A stretch of DNA of 33,360 nucleotides from Alkalihalobacillus pseudalcaliphilus (GTDB lineage: Bacteria; Bacillota; Bacilli; Bacillales; Bacillaceae_D). This document shows, piece after piece, positions 1 through 7,141 of this stretch. Both the position numbers and the translations under genes were made by a program. The notes under the pieces are model-generated. The model was not told the origin of the DNA. It ran no database searches and was given only the letters and a program-made list of their open reading frames with translations. The stretch lies in the NCBI GenBank assembly GCA_001038565.1, contig LFJO01000002.1, positions 282,338 through 315,697 of the forward strand, given 5' to 3'. How positions within the stretch are numbered: position 1 is the first letter of the stretch; each line of letters starts with the position of its first letter.

Positions 1-125
1 GAGCATCTGCACATAAACCGTCTCTTTGTGCAGATACACCAAGGTTTGGCCCGAGCATCTGCACAAACCTTTATGAATTGTTAAGGTGGTGAAAGCTGAC
101 TTTCATTCTTTATGGTGGCGGAGTG
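1..125 (+). repeat. Repeat-rich region with copy A of a dispersed repeat
   Basis: No gene is seen here. The 13-mer GAGCATCTGCACA occurs at 1-13 and again at 53-65, and ATCTGCACA (5-13) pairs perfectly with TGTGCAGAT (27-35). Bases 39-125 (from CCAAGGTTTGG through ATCTGCACAAACCTTTATG to TGGTGGCGGA) match, in inverted orientation, a segment around 6673-6785. Part of the family also reappears around 1681-1740. This is a non-coding dispersed repeat of the chromosome; its function is unknown. The copy may begin before the window. Confidence 0.7.
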
Positions 126-168
126 AATGGTCGTCTTAAGGAAATTCTCCATACCATACTCAATCAAG

Positions 169-197
169 TTGCTTAATTTTCTGAATAGTGGTAAGAT
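169..197 (+). promoter_or_regulatory. Sigma-A-type promoter for the his leader and hisS
   Basis: TTGCTT (169-174) and TAAGAT (192-197) are separated by exactly 17 bp. Transcription would start near 204, a few bases before the leader peptide's ribosome binding site at 208-213. That gives a transcript made of the leader peptide, two hairpins and hisS. The boxes are imperfect matches, so this is a prediction. Confidence 0.5.
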
Positions 198-223
198 ATC
201 ACAAATATAGGAGTGTGAAGATT

Positions 224-274
224 ATGAGCACCGCTAATAGGTTTATACGAGTAAAAGGACATCATCATATTTAA
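224..274 (+). CDS. His-rich leader peptide (attenuation), 16 aa
   Basis: The ORF reads MSTANRFIRVKGHHHI and has a ribosome binding site (TAGGAG, 208-213) 10 bases before its ATG. Codons 13-15 are three consecutive CAT (His) codons at 260-268, and the stop codon overlaps the left arm of a terminator-like hairpin. It lies upstream of a histidyl-tRNA synthetase gene. Consecutive codons for the regulated amino acid are the hallmark of leader peptides that sense charged tRNA by ribosome stalling. No T-box motif is seen in the 418 bases before hisS. Three His codons in so short an ORF, in this position, are unlikely by chance, but translation is inferred. Confidence 0.7.
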   Translation: MSTANRFIRVKGHHHI

Positions 275-320
275 AAGCCTTGCGATAGATTTTAAAAATA
301 GAATCTAAGTAAGGCTTTTT
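273..320 (+). terminator. Leader hairpin 1 with U-tract
   Basis: AAAAGCCTT (273-281) pairs with AAGGCTTTT (311-319), an inner stem TAGATT/AATCTA (286-291/302-307) extends it, and five T follow. The left arm starts at the leader peptide stop codon. A ribosome held at the His codons would cover this arm and stop the hairpin from forming. It could be the attenuator itself or a structure competing with hairpin 2. Confidence 0.65.
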
Positions 321-326
321 CCAATG

Positions 327-382
327 AAACCGCATTGATACACAGGAAAGATTAACATCTTTCGTACAATGGCGGTTTTTTT
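327..382 (+). terminator. Leader hairpin 2, strong intrinsic terminator before hisS
   Basis: AAACCGCATTG (327-337) pairs with CAATGGCGGTTT (367-378) with one bulged G. Inside it GAAAGAT (346-352) pairs with ATCTTTC (357-363) around a 4-base loop, and T376-T382 form the U-tract. It ends 36 bases before the hisS start, so hisS can be expressed only by read-through or from a promoter not seen here. Confidence 0.7.
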
Positions 383-418
383 ATTTGTCCAAAACCATTT
401 CAAAAGGAGACGATAAAA

Positions 419-1732
419 ATGAAAAGAAAAACCATCTTTCAAAACGTTAAAGGAACAACGGATTATTTACCAGAAAAAGAAATTGTGAGGCAACAAGTAA
501 GAAGGGTTTTAGAGGATACGTTTTCCGCCTATGGTTATGCACCTTTAGAAACACCGATTTTAAATGAAGTAGCCTTGCTCGCATCTAAGTATGGAGGAGG
601 TGCAGAAATTTTAGAAGAAATGTACACACTCACTGACCGAGGGGCGAGAGACATCGCATTAAGATATGATTTAACAATCCCGTTTGCCAAGGTAATTGCC
701 TTAAATCCGGGCTTACAAATGCCGTTTAAACGATATGAAATCGGAAAGGTATTTCGGGATGGTCCAATCAAAAAAGGAAGGTTTCGCGAATTTACACAAT
801 GTGATGTGGATATCGTAGGCGTTTCCTCTTCTTTAGCTGAAGTAGAATTATTATCTATTGCTACCGACGTTTTTAAAAAGCTGAACCTCGATATAAAGAT
901 AGAAATTAATAATCGGAAGTTACTAACTGCTTTATTGGAGAGTTTTGGTGTTGAAAGGCAGGATGCCAATTCGATTATATTAACTATTGATAAATTTTTA
1001 AAAATAGGTGTAAACGGAGTTGACCAGGAGCTAAAGGAAAAAGGTGTTGGACAAACGACACGGGAAGTGATTATCGAATTTTTACAAACAGAATGGACGC
1101 CTGAGAAGCTAAGAGCTTACAACGTCAATAGCAAGGAATATCAACAAGGCATTGCTGAAATCACCGAACTGATTGAGTATTTAGAGAATCTGGAAGTTCC
1201 TTATGTATTCAACCCATACTTAGCAAGAGGTTTAGATATTTATACGGGAACGGTTTTTGAAATTTTTCTTAAAAGTAGTTCCATTTCTTCAAGCATTGGG
1301 GCAGGAGGAAGATATGATCGGGCCATTGCCGGTCTGTTACAAACGGATGAGGTATTTCCAACAGTAGGGTTATCTTTTGGTTTAGATGTAATTTGTAAGG
1401 CTTTAGAATTACAAAAAGACCTACCCATTAATCAAGAATTGGATGTTTATGTGATTCCGATTGAATATACAAAGGAAGCGTTGCAAGTGGCAAAGGATTT
1501 AAGAGCTCAGGGATACAAAGTAGAAGTTGATATTAAGCAAACGAGTGTCAATAAAGCACTAAAAAAAGCAAATAGAAAAGAAGTACCTCAAGTGATCATG
1601 ATTGGTGAATTAGAAGTAAAATCTAATTCGTACAAAATGAAAAATATGAAGACGGGTGAAGAGCAGTTAATGGAATTTACATATAAAACCGACAAAGCGA
1701 AGCCCGATTCACTTCGTCACCAACAAAAATGA
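419..1732 (+). CDS. hisS: Histidine--tRNA ligase, second-type paralogue
   Basis: Class II aminoacyl-tRNA synthetase that charges tRNA-His with histidine in the cytoplasm. Motif 2 is at residues about 104-130 (YEIGKVFRDGP... RFREFTQCD). The histidine-binding signature LARGLDIYTG lies near 267-276. Motif 3 follows (GGRYDRAIAGL near 296 and PTVGLSFGLDVI near 314). A C-terminal anticodon-binding domain is present. The catalytic Arg of the HisA loop and the C-terminal domain are kept, so it should be a true synthetase and not HisZ, the regulatory subunit of ATP phosphoribosyltransferase. It resembles the extra HisRS (HisS2) of some bacilli, which usually also carry a housekeeping hisS next to aspS; that gene is not in this window. 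Start: ATG with AAGGAG 9 bases upstream. The last 12-14 residues (about DKAKPDSLRHQQK) are encoded inside a dispersed repeat that also supplies the stop codon, so the native C-terminus may have been replaced. Expression is probably controlled by the His leader upstream. Confidence 0.9.
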   Translation: MKRKTIFQNVKGTTDYLPEKEIVRQQVRRVLEDTFSAYGYAPLETPILNEVALLASKYGGGAEILEEMYTLTDRGARDIALRYDLTIPFAKVIALNPGLQMPFKRYEIGKVFRDGPIKKGRFREFTQCDVDIVGVSSSLAEVELLSIATDVFKKLNLDIKIEINNRKLLTALLESFGVERQDANSIILTIDKFLKIGVNGVDQELKEKGVGQTTREVIIEFLQTEWTPEKLRAYNVNSKEYQQGIAEITELIEYLENLEVPYVFNPYLARGLDIYTGTVFEIFLKSSSISSSIGAGGRYDRAIAGLLQTDEVFPTVGLSFGLDVICKALELQKDLPINQELDVYVIPIEYTKEALQVAKDLRAQGYKVEVDIKQTSVNKALKKANRKEVPQVIMIGELEVKSNSYKMKNMKTGEEQLMEFTYKTDKAKPDSLRHQQK

Positions 1733-1740
1733 AAGTAGTG
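1681..1740 (-). repeat. Copy C of the dispersed repeat, overlapping the end of hisS
   Basis: ATATAAAACCGACAAAGCGA, AGCCCGATTC and CAACAAAAATGAAAGT match ATATAAAAACCAACATGGCG, AGCCCAATTC and CTAACAAAGATGAAAGT at about 6673-6723 in the same order. The repeat encodes the tail of HisS and its stop codon. It carries only the part of the element next to the AAGCCC box. Confidence 0.6.
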
Positions 1741-1959
1741 GCGACTGTTCAAACTGTTGGCACGATTACAACTCGATCACCATCAGGAGTCAGCTTGAAT
1801 AAACAAGGAGCATAGTCCTACTAAGGTCATTGAACGCGAGATGGATGACGAGCTAACATCACGGCACAAACTATCGCCCATAAGTAACGTTCATATAAAT
1901 GATAAGAGAAAAATCCCTTCAGGCCAAAGGCCATCCGGGAAAATGGAGAGATACATCTG
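1741..1959. other. Intergenic region between hisS and the coat genes
   Basis: No convincing gene is present. A possible hairpin at about 1916-1942 (TCCC, GGCC, AAA, GGCC, GGGA) lies between the convergent hisS and coat genes, but it lacks a T-run. Nothing else is recognised. Confidence 0.4.
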
Positions 1960-2298
1960 TTAGGAATAATTTTGTCCATTCTTTGAATAAGGGAATTGCT
2001 GTTCATAACCAGTGAATTTTTGGAAATCCTGTTGCAAGGAAGTTGTTTCAGCCGCGTCATAGCTATAGAAGCCTTTTTGAAACATCACATTGTATAAATC
2101 ACGCTGGCATTGAAGGGTTTCATTGGCCACTTGGTTAATGTCTTGGTAAAGCTGGCTGTGACTAGCTTCCGTTGCAGCAGTACTATAAGAAGAACAAAGA
2201 TATTTTTCTGTCGTAAGCTGATCATTAATAAAGTCTCTTTCAGACATTTGCGGTGTTTTTGGAACAGGCATTTCTGGATTTTGAATTTTTTGCCCCAT
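1960..2298 (-). CDS. Spore coat protein, CotF family
   Basis: A 112-residue protein of the CotF domain family, whose members are found in the spore coat of bacilli. Visible family features are the helical segment around MSERDFINDQLTTEKYL (residues 18-34), typical of the two-helix ferritin-like coat F fold, and the Tyr/Gln-rich C-terminal third (FTGYEQQFPYSKNGQNYS). It lies 23 bases downstream of a second CotF-like gene on the same strand, so the two are probably co-transcribed during sporulation. The ATG is preceded by GGGAGG at a good distance. No sigma-E or sigma-K promoter was identified with confidence. Confidence 0.8.
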   Translation of the reverse strand: MGQKIQNPEMPVPKTPQMSERDFINDQLTTEKYLCSSYSTAATEASHSQLYQDINQVANETLQCQRDLYNVMFQKGFYSYDAAETTSLQQDFQKFTGYEQQFPYSKNGQNYS

Positions 2299-2321
2299 TA
2301 TAAATCCTCCCTTTTCGACTA

Positions 2322-2606
2322 TTATTGAATTGGCTGATTTTGTTGCGGTTGTTGGTTGGATTGTAAGTGTGGCAGTAGTGTTTGGTAGTGACGTTCGTGC
2401 ATTTGGCCAGCTTGCTCAAGAGCTTGCTTAATATCTTGGTCTGTACATTGCTGGGCATAAAAATGAGCCTTTTTCATAGCTAGTAAATTCCAAGAAAGCA
2501 TATCTGTCAAATAAAGGCTATCTTTTGTTGACAGGATAGCAGGAGGCTCTTGATATGTGAGTGATTGCTGGCTTTGTCCTTGAAATTGGTTTGGCTGTTG
2601 TTGCAT
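2322..2606 (-). CDS. yusN: CotF-like coat protein, YusN-type
   Basis: A 94-residue protein with a Gln-rich start (MQQQPNQFQGQSQQ), a helical core containing LYLTDMLSWNLLAMKKAHFY, and a Gln/Pro-rich end. This matches the small CotF-related proteins of bacilli. In B. subtilis yusN lies beside the fad operon, as here, which supports the symbol. The reading frame stays open 43 codons further upstream, but I place the start at the ATG at 2606 because TAGGGGGAGA sits just before it; the upstream part looks non-coding. Likely a forespore or mother-cell structural protein; the function is inferred from family and position. Confidence 0.75.
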   Translation of the reverse strand: MQQQPNQFQGQSQQSLTYQEPPAILSTKDSLYLTDMLSWNLLAMKKAHFYAQQCTDQDIKQALEQAGQMHERHYQTLLPHLQSNQQPQQNQPIQ

Positions 2607-2942
2607 GGTATCTCCCCCTAAAAAATGAGTAAACCGATGGAGTCGGCTACATCCTTTAGCTTTTGAAAAAACCACATAAATATTAGCGACAATAATTGGC
2701 TTGAAGCAGGAGACTAAAATCTGCCGTACAGACATTTAGCTTATCATCTCATAAAAGGTGCAGCATCACTTTGTGTACGGAAAGTCAAGTCCTGTATGGA
2801 AGTATTAGCACCAACATACATTCATAAAATCATTAAAAAACTTTTAAAAATTATGAAGGTTTTTCGCGATTAATCTCGAATAGTACTAGTTAAACGCTTA
2901 CATTCCGTTTGTAATCGATACGTTTATGTTCCTAGACAATTT
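2607..2942. other. Divergent intergenic region before fadN
   Basis: No gene is supported in these 336 bases. They should hold the promoter of the two minus-strand coat genes and the upstream part of the fadN promoter. No sporulation promoter stands out clearly. Confidence 0.4.
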
Positions 2943-2965
2943 TATAATGAGTGGTTGTTCATTTT
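2943..2965 (+). promoter_or_regulatory. fadN promoter -10 with overlapping FadR-like operator
   Basis: TATAAT at 2943-2948 has only a weak -35 about 17 bases upstream. It runs directly into TGAGTGGTTGTTCATTTT (2948-2965). The B. subtilis FadR box has the form TGAATGANTANTCATTCA, and this site matches 11 of its 16 defined positions, best in the TGA-TG and TCATT cores. Repression released by long-chain acyl-CoA would fit the downstream genes. Confidence 0.5.
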
Positions 2966-3043
2966 AAAAATGGCATGAAACAAACCTTGATTGCATATGG
3001 AAAAGTAGGGCATTTTATATTTTTAAATATGAGGAGGGTATAC

Positions 3044-5431
3044 ATGCCTGTTCAAATTAGGAAGGCAGCTGTCATTGGCTCAGGAGTGATGGGAGCCCAA
3101 ATTGCAGCGTTATTAGCGAATACCGGAATTCAGACATTACTTTTTGACTTGAAGCCTCAAGAATTGACTGCCAAAGAAGAAAAGCAAGGACTTACTCTAA
3201 AAAGTCATGCGGTAAAGAACCGTGTTGTCTTAGAAGCGATTGAAAAGTTAAAAAAGCTTAAACCCGCACCGTTAGGAACAAAGGAACAAGCCAAATTATT
3301 GGAAGCTTGTAACTTGACTGATGATTTACGACGCCTCGGAGAAGTGGATTGGATTATTGAAGCTGTCGTGGAAAAGATGCCGGTTAAGAAGGAACTTTTT
3401 GCAAAGATTGAGAAGGTGAAAAAGCCACATTGTATCGTAAGTTCAAATACTTCAGGTTTATCTATTGAAGGAATGGTCGAAGAATGCTCAGATGAATTTA
3501 AAGCGAAGTTTTTAGGAACTCACTTTTTTAATCCACCAAGGTATTTAAAGCTGGTTGAATTTATTCCTAATACCCAAACAAGTGATGAAACACTTCAGTT
3601 TATGAGAGCGTTTACTGAACAACGATTAGGAAAAACAGTCGTCATTGCAAAAGATTCACCGAATTTTATTGCTAACCGAATTGGAACCTATGGCTTATTA
3701 CTAACAGTTCAAGAAATGGAAAAAAGCGGATTGTCGGTTTCCGATGTTGATGCTTTAACTGGGAAATTAATTGGTAGACCCAAAAGTGCAACATTTAGAA
3801 CATTAGATGTGGTTGGTTTAGATACATTTATGCATGTTGCCAAAACCGTATATGACCACACAGAAGGTGAAGAGCAAGCCTTATTTGACCCTCCGAATTT
3901 TATGAAACGATTAGTTGAAAATGGGGCCATTGGTCAAAAAGTAGGAAAAGGATTTTATCAAAAAAATAAAAAAGACGGAAAATCCATTATTTTAGCCGTT
4001 AATCCAGAAACTTTAGAGTATGAAGAAACGACCAAGTATCAATCTGAATTAACGAGTCAGACAAAACAAATGAAGTCACTAAGGAAACGAATTGCTTTTG
4101 CTGTTTCACAAAACACCGACGACTCTAAATTCTTATGGAACTTAATATCAAATGTACTTGTTTATGCGTCACAAAAGAAAGATGAAATCGCTGATGATAT
4201 TTATTCCATTGATGTTGCGATGAAGACCGGGTTTGGTTGGGAAGCAGGTCCATTTGAATTATGGGATATGATTGGATTTGAACAAACCGTCACGAAGATG
4301 AAAGAGTCTGGTCTTGAAGTTCCAACATGGATTGATAAGATGAAGGGGAATAATGTAAGCCAGTTTTATCGTGATGGACAATATTATGATAATCATTCAG
4401 AAGGATACGTCGATATTCCGAAAAAAGATAGTTACTATAATTTAGCATTATTACGAAAAGAGAAAAAGATTTTCGGTAATGACGGTGCAAGTCTACTTGA
4501 TATTGGTGATGATGTGGTCTTAATGGAAATGCATTCGCCAAATCAATCAATTGGATTAGACGTACTTGATATGATTCGTCGTTCCGTTGAAGAAGCAGAG
4601 AAATCTTATCGTGGTCTGGTCATTAGTCATCAAGGGAAAAACTTCTGTGTTGGAGCCAATTTGATGATGATTTTATTAGAAGCACAAAGTGATAATTACG
4701 AAGACATCGAAGATATTATTCACATTTTCCAACAATCAATGGCAAAAATACGCTACTCAAGTAAACCTGTCGTAGTCGGAGCATTTGGAATGACATTAGG
4801 TGGCGGTGTTGAAATGAGTTTACCTGCTGCAAGTATCCATGCAGATTTTGAAACATATATGGGTCTTGTTGAAACTGGAGTAGGGCTTATTCCTGGCGGT
4901 GGAGGTAATAAAGAGCTGTATTTAAGAAACTTAAAAAATGTCGCAACAGATGTAAACTTTGATTTACAGCAAGTTGCGAATAAGACTTTTGAGACGATTG
5001 CTATGGCAACTGTTTCAACCTCAGCACTAGAAGCGAAGAAATTAAACTATTTAGGTGATCAGGATGCGATCATTTTTGATAAAGAGGAAATTATTGAACG
5101 TAGCAAACAGACCGTTCTGACTCTAGAAAAAAATCATTATTTACCGCCTACACGTGACCCAATTCCTGTAGTTGGTGAAAGTGGGTATGCAACGATGTTA
5201 CTTGGAGCAAAGAGTCTACATTGGGCAGGTCGTATAAGTGATCATGATTTAAAAATTGCAGAAAAATTAGCCTTTGTTATTGCAGGAGGCCGTGTTCCAA
5301 AGGGTACTTTTGTTGATGAGCAATATATTTTGGATATTGAGAGAGAGGCATTTTTAAGTCTTGTTGGGGAACCAAAAACACAACAACGTATGCAACATAT
5401 GTTGATGACTAAAAGACCGTTACGTAACTAA
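3044..5431 (+). CDS. fadN: 3-hydroxyacyl-CoA dehydrogenase / enoyl-CoA hydratase
   Basis: A 795-residue two-domain beta-oxidation enzyme. The N-terminal half is an NAD-dependent 3-hydroxyacyl-CoA dehydrogenase with the Rossmann motif GSGVMGAQIAALLA near residue 12 and the family stretch FLGTHFFNPPRYLKLVE. The C-terminal half is an enoyl-CoA hydratase/isomerase with FCVGANLMMILLEA, FGMTLGGGVEMSLPAA and GVGLIPGGGGNKEL, the usual oxyanion-hole and catalytic segments. This order, dehydrogenase first, is that of B. subtilis FadN (YusL). The start is set at the ATG at 3044, preceded by GAGGAGGG; an upstream in-frame GTG at 2951 overlaps the operator and is unlikely. It is followed after 13 bases by fadA, so the two form an operon. 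Confidence 0.95.
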   Translation: MPVQIRKAAVIGSGVMGAQIAALLANTGIQTLLFDLKPQELTAKEEKQGLTLKSHAVKNRVVLEAIEKLKKLKPAPLGTKEQAKLLEACNLTDDLRRLGEVDWIIEAVVEKMPVKKELFAKIEKVKKPHCIVSSNTSGLSIEGMVEECSDEFKAKFLGTHFFNPPRYLKLVEFIPNTQTSDETLQFMRAFTEQRLGKTVVIAKDSPNFIANRIGTYGLLLTVQEMEKSGLSVSDVDALTGKLIGRPKSATFRTLDVVGLDTFMHVAKTVYDHTEGEEQALFDPPNFMKRLVENGAIGQKVGKGFYQKNKKDGKSIILAVNPETLEYEETTKYQSELTSQTKQMKSLRKRIAFAVSQNTDDSKFLWNLISNVLVYASQKKDEIADDIYSIDVAMKTGFGWEAGPFELWDMIGFEQTVTKMKESGLEVPTWIDKMKGNNVSQFYRDGQYYDNHSEGYVDIPKKDSYYNLALLRKEKKIFGNDGASLLDIGDDVVLMEMHSPNQSIGLDVLDMIRRSVEEAEKSYRGLVISHQGKNFCVGANLMMILLEAQSDNYEDIEDIIHIFQQSMAKIRYSSKPVVVGAFGMTLGGGVEMSLPAASIHADFETYMGLVETGVGLIPGGGGNKELYLRNLKNVATDVNFDLQQVANKTFETIAMATVSTSALEAKKLNYLGDQDAIIFDKEEIIERSKQTVLTLEKNHYLPPTRDPIPVVGESGYATMLLGAKSLHWAGRISDHDLKIAEKLAFVIAGGRVPKGTFVDEQYILDIEREAFLSLVGEPKTQQRMQHMLMTKRPLRN

Positions 5432-5444
5432 AGGAGGGGATTAA

Positions 5445-6620
5445 ATGAAAGAAGCAGTTATTGTAAGTGGTGCAAGGACAGCAGTAGGTAAAGCGAAAAA
5501 AGGAACGCTTGCCAACATGAGGGCCGATGATTTTGCAGCCGAAACGATAAAGGCTACATTAGCACGTGCGAATTTTACCGACCTCGATCAAATTGATGAT
5601 GTCATTATCGGTTGTGCGATGCCTGAGGCTGAGCAAGGAATGAATATGGCAAGAACGATCTCCCTTTTGGCTGGATTACCAGATAGTGTACCAGCTATTA
5701 CGGTTAATCGTTATTGTTCGTCAGGGTTACAAAGTATTGCTTACGCAGCAGAACGTATTTTATCTGGGCAGGCAAAATCAATTATTGCAGGAGGAGCAGA
5801 ATCAATGACCCAAATTCCAATGGGAGGTCACGTGATCGCTCCAAATCCAAAGTTAGTAGAAGGCCGTGCTGAATATTATATGAATATGGGAATGACGGCA
5901 GAAGAAGTAGCGAATCGACATGGTGTAAGCCGTGAAGAACAGGACAAATTCGCTGTAGAAAGTCAGCAAAAAGCAGCAGCAGCATTGAAGTCAGGTGCTT
6001 TTAAAGATGAAATCGTTCCTATTGAAGTAACGCTAAGGTCATTACAGCAAAATCGCCTTGTTGAAAAGAAGGTTCAGTTCTCCGAGGATGAAGGAGTACG
6101 TGCGGATACTTCTTTAGAAGGACTTGCCAAATTAAAACCTGCATTCCATGTAAAAGGTTCTGTCACTGCTGGGAATGCTTCACAAATGAGTGATGGAGCT
6201 GCTTCTGTTCTGGTTATGGAAAAGGATGAAGCTAAAAGCAGAGGGTTAACACCTATAGCTAAATTCCGTTCATATGCAGTCACAGGTTGTGCACCAGAAG
6301 TAATGGGGTTAGGGCCAATTACAGCTATTCCAAAAGCTTTAGCATTAGCAGGATTAAAGAAAGAAGATATAGGTTTGTTTGAGATTAATGAAGCTTTTGC
6401 TGCTCAAGCTTTACAAGTCGTACGTTCACTGGAATTAGACATTGATAAAGTAAACGTAAATGGTGGAGCAATCGCATTAGGTCACCCACTAGGTTGTACC
6501 GGGACCAAACTTTCATTAACACTCCTACATGAAATGCAAAAACGAAATGTCCAATATGGAGTTGTCTCCATGTGTATCGGCGGAGGAATGGGAGCAGCTG
6601 CTGTATTCGAATTAAGCTAA
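5445..6620 (+). CDS. fadA: Acetyl-CoA C-acyltransferase (3-ketoacyl-CoA thiolase)
   Basis: Performs the last step of beta-oxidation, the thiolytic cleavage of 3-ketoacyl-CoA. At 391 residues it has the usual thiolase length. The nucleophilic Cys is in NRYCSSGLQSIA, the active-site His in GGAIALGHPLGCTGTK, and the second Cys in SMCIGGGMGAAAVFELS at the C-terminus; NEAFAAQA is also present. The ATG is preceded by AAAGGAGGGG. It is in an operon with fadN. In B. subtilis fadE follows closely; here a repeat block of about 520 bases separates them, so fadE may be transcribed less efficiently or independently. Confidence 0.95.
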   Translation: MKEAVIVSGARTAVGKAKKGTLANMRADDFAAETIKATLARANFTDLDQIDDVIIGCAMPEAEQGMNMARTISLLAGLPDSVPAITVNRYCSSGLQSIAYAAERILSGQAKSIIAGGAESMTQIPMGGHVIAPNPKLVEGRAEYYMNMGMTAEEVANRHGVSREEQDKFAVESQQKAAAALKSGAFKDEIVPIEVTLRSLQQNRLVEKKVQFSEDEGVRADTSLEGLAKLKPAFHVKGSVTAGNASQMSDGAASVLVMEKDEAKSRGLTPIAKFRSYAVTGCAPEVMGLGPITAIPKALALAGLKKEDIGLFEINEAFAAQALQVVRSLELDIDKVNVNGGAIALGHPLGCTGTKLSLTLLHEMQKRNVQYGVVSMCIGGGMGAAAVFELS

Positions 6621-6672
6621 AAGAGTGAGCTTGAAATGGTAGCAATGACAACACTCCATATACACACTTTCA

Positions 6673-6785
6673 TATAAAAACCAACATGGCGAAGCCCAAT
6701 TCCGCCACTAACAAAGATGAAAGTGATTTTTCACCATCTTAACAATCCATAAAGGTTTGTGCAGATCCTGACGTCAAACCTTGGA
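6673..6785 (-). repeat. Copy B of the dispersed repeat
   Basis: The reverse complement reads CCAAGGTTTGACGTCAGGAT, then CTGCACAAACCTTTATGG, ATTGTTAAGATGGTGAAA and CTTTCATCTTTGTTAGTGGC. This aligns with 39-125 on the plus strand over its whole length. Its AAGCCC-containing end aligns with the copy at the end of hisS. It is the most complete of the three copies. Confidence 0.65.
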
Positions 6786-6787
6786 GT

Positions 6788-6860
6788 GAAAAGGCTGAAC
6801 GTGACAGTTACTCAAAGGAAGAAGGTGAGAACTACACGAAAAAGGCTGAACGTGTAAGTT
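6788..6860 (+). repeat. Imperfect direct repeat with a period of about 51 bp
   Basis: GAAAAGGCTGAACGTGACAGTT (6788-6809) recurs as a near copy from about 6838 to 6860. Each copy carries GGCTGAACGTG. A related spacing and the core GCTGAACG are seen in the tandem repeat at 9021-9121. Confidence 0.5.
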
Positions 6861-6954
6861 GGTTGTTTAACAGTTCGTTTTTCGTTTAATTTGATTTTGT
6901 TCTTTTTCATTTTCATTTGTTAGATGGATTTTTGAACTTGAGAATTAAAAGTAA

Positions 6955-7105
6955 CCTAGCGGACGAAAACATGCGGAGACTCCCGTGGGACGTAGTGGCA
7001 GTGCTGAGATCCAGCGGCATAGCCGATTAGCTCAGCGCCACCCCACAGGACGCGGAGCATGATTTTCGGTAGCGACGAGTAGAGCTCCGCACTTGAGCGT
7101 CAGCA
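6955..7105 (+). repeat. G+C-rich structured repeat of the Bacillaceae type
   Basis: The segment contains GCGGAGACTCCCGTGGGACG, CAGTGCTGAGATCCAGCGG, TTAGCTCAGCGCCACCCCAC and GAGTAGAGCTCCGCAC. Its G+C content is clearly above that of its neighbours. Elements with this order of boxes (GCGGAGACTCC...GGGA, GAGATCC...GCGG, AGCTC, CGGAAAGC-like end) are scattered in many Bacillaceae genomes; I identify it from memory of that pattern. Several complementary boxes suggest folding as RNA. It does not encode a protein. Confidence 0.6.
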
Positions 7106-7141
7106 CTAACTTTCATATAAAAATACAAGGAGGAATATAAA

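Larger units (their letters stand above)
6667..7123. repeat. Repeat block between fadA and fadE, flanked by a 14-bp direct repeat
   Basis: CTTTCATATAAAAA occurs at 6667-6680 and exactly again at 7110-7123. Between the copies lie a dispersed repeat (about 6673-6785), a tandem 51-base repeat (6788-6860) and a folded G+C-rich repeat (about 6955-7105). No gene is supported. The direct repeats could be a target duplication or the trace of recombination between short homologies. Confidence 0.55.

Noticed and set aside
1-418. T-box riboswitch before hisS
   Set aside because: The T-box sequence (AGGGTGGNACCGCG) is not present; a His-codon leader peptide explains the control better.
535-969. Long minus-strand frame inside hisS
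   Set aside because: It is the complement of a well-conserved synthetase gene and shows no family features.
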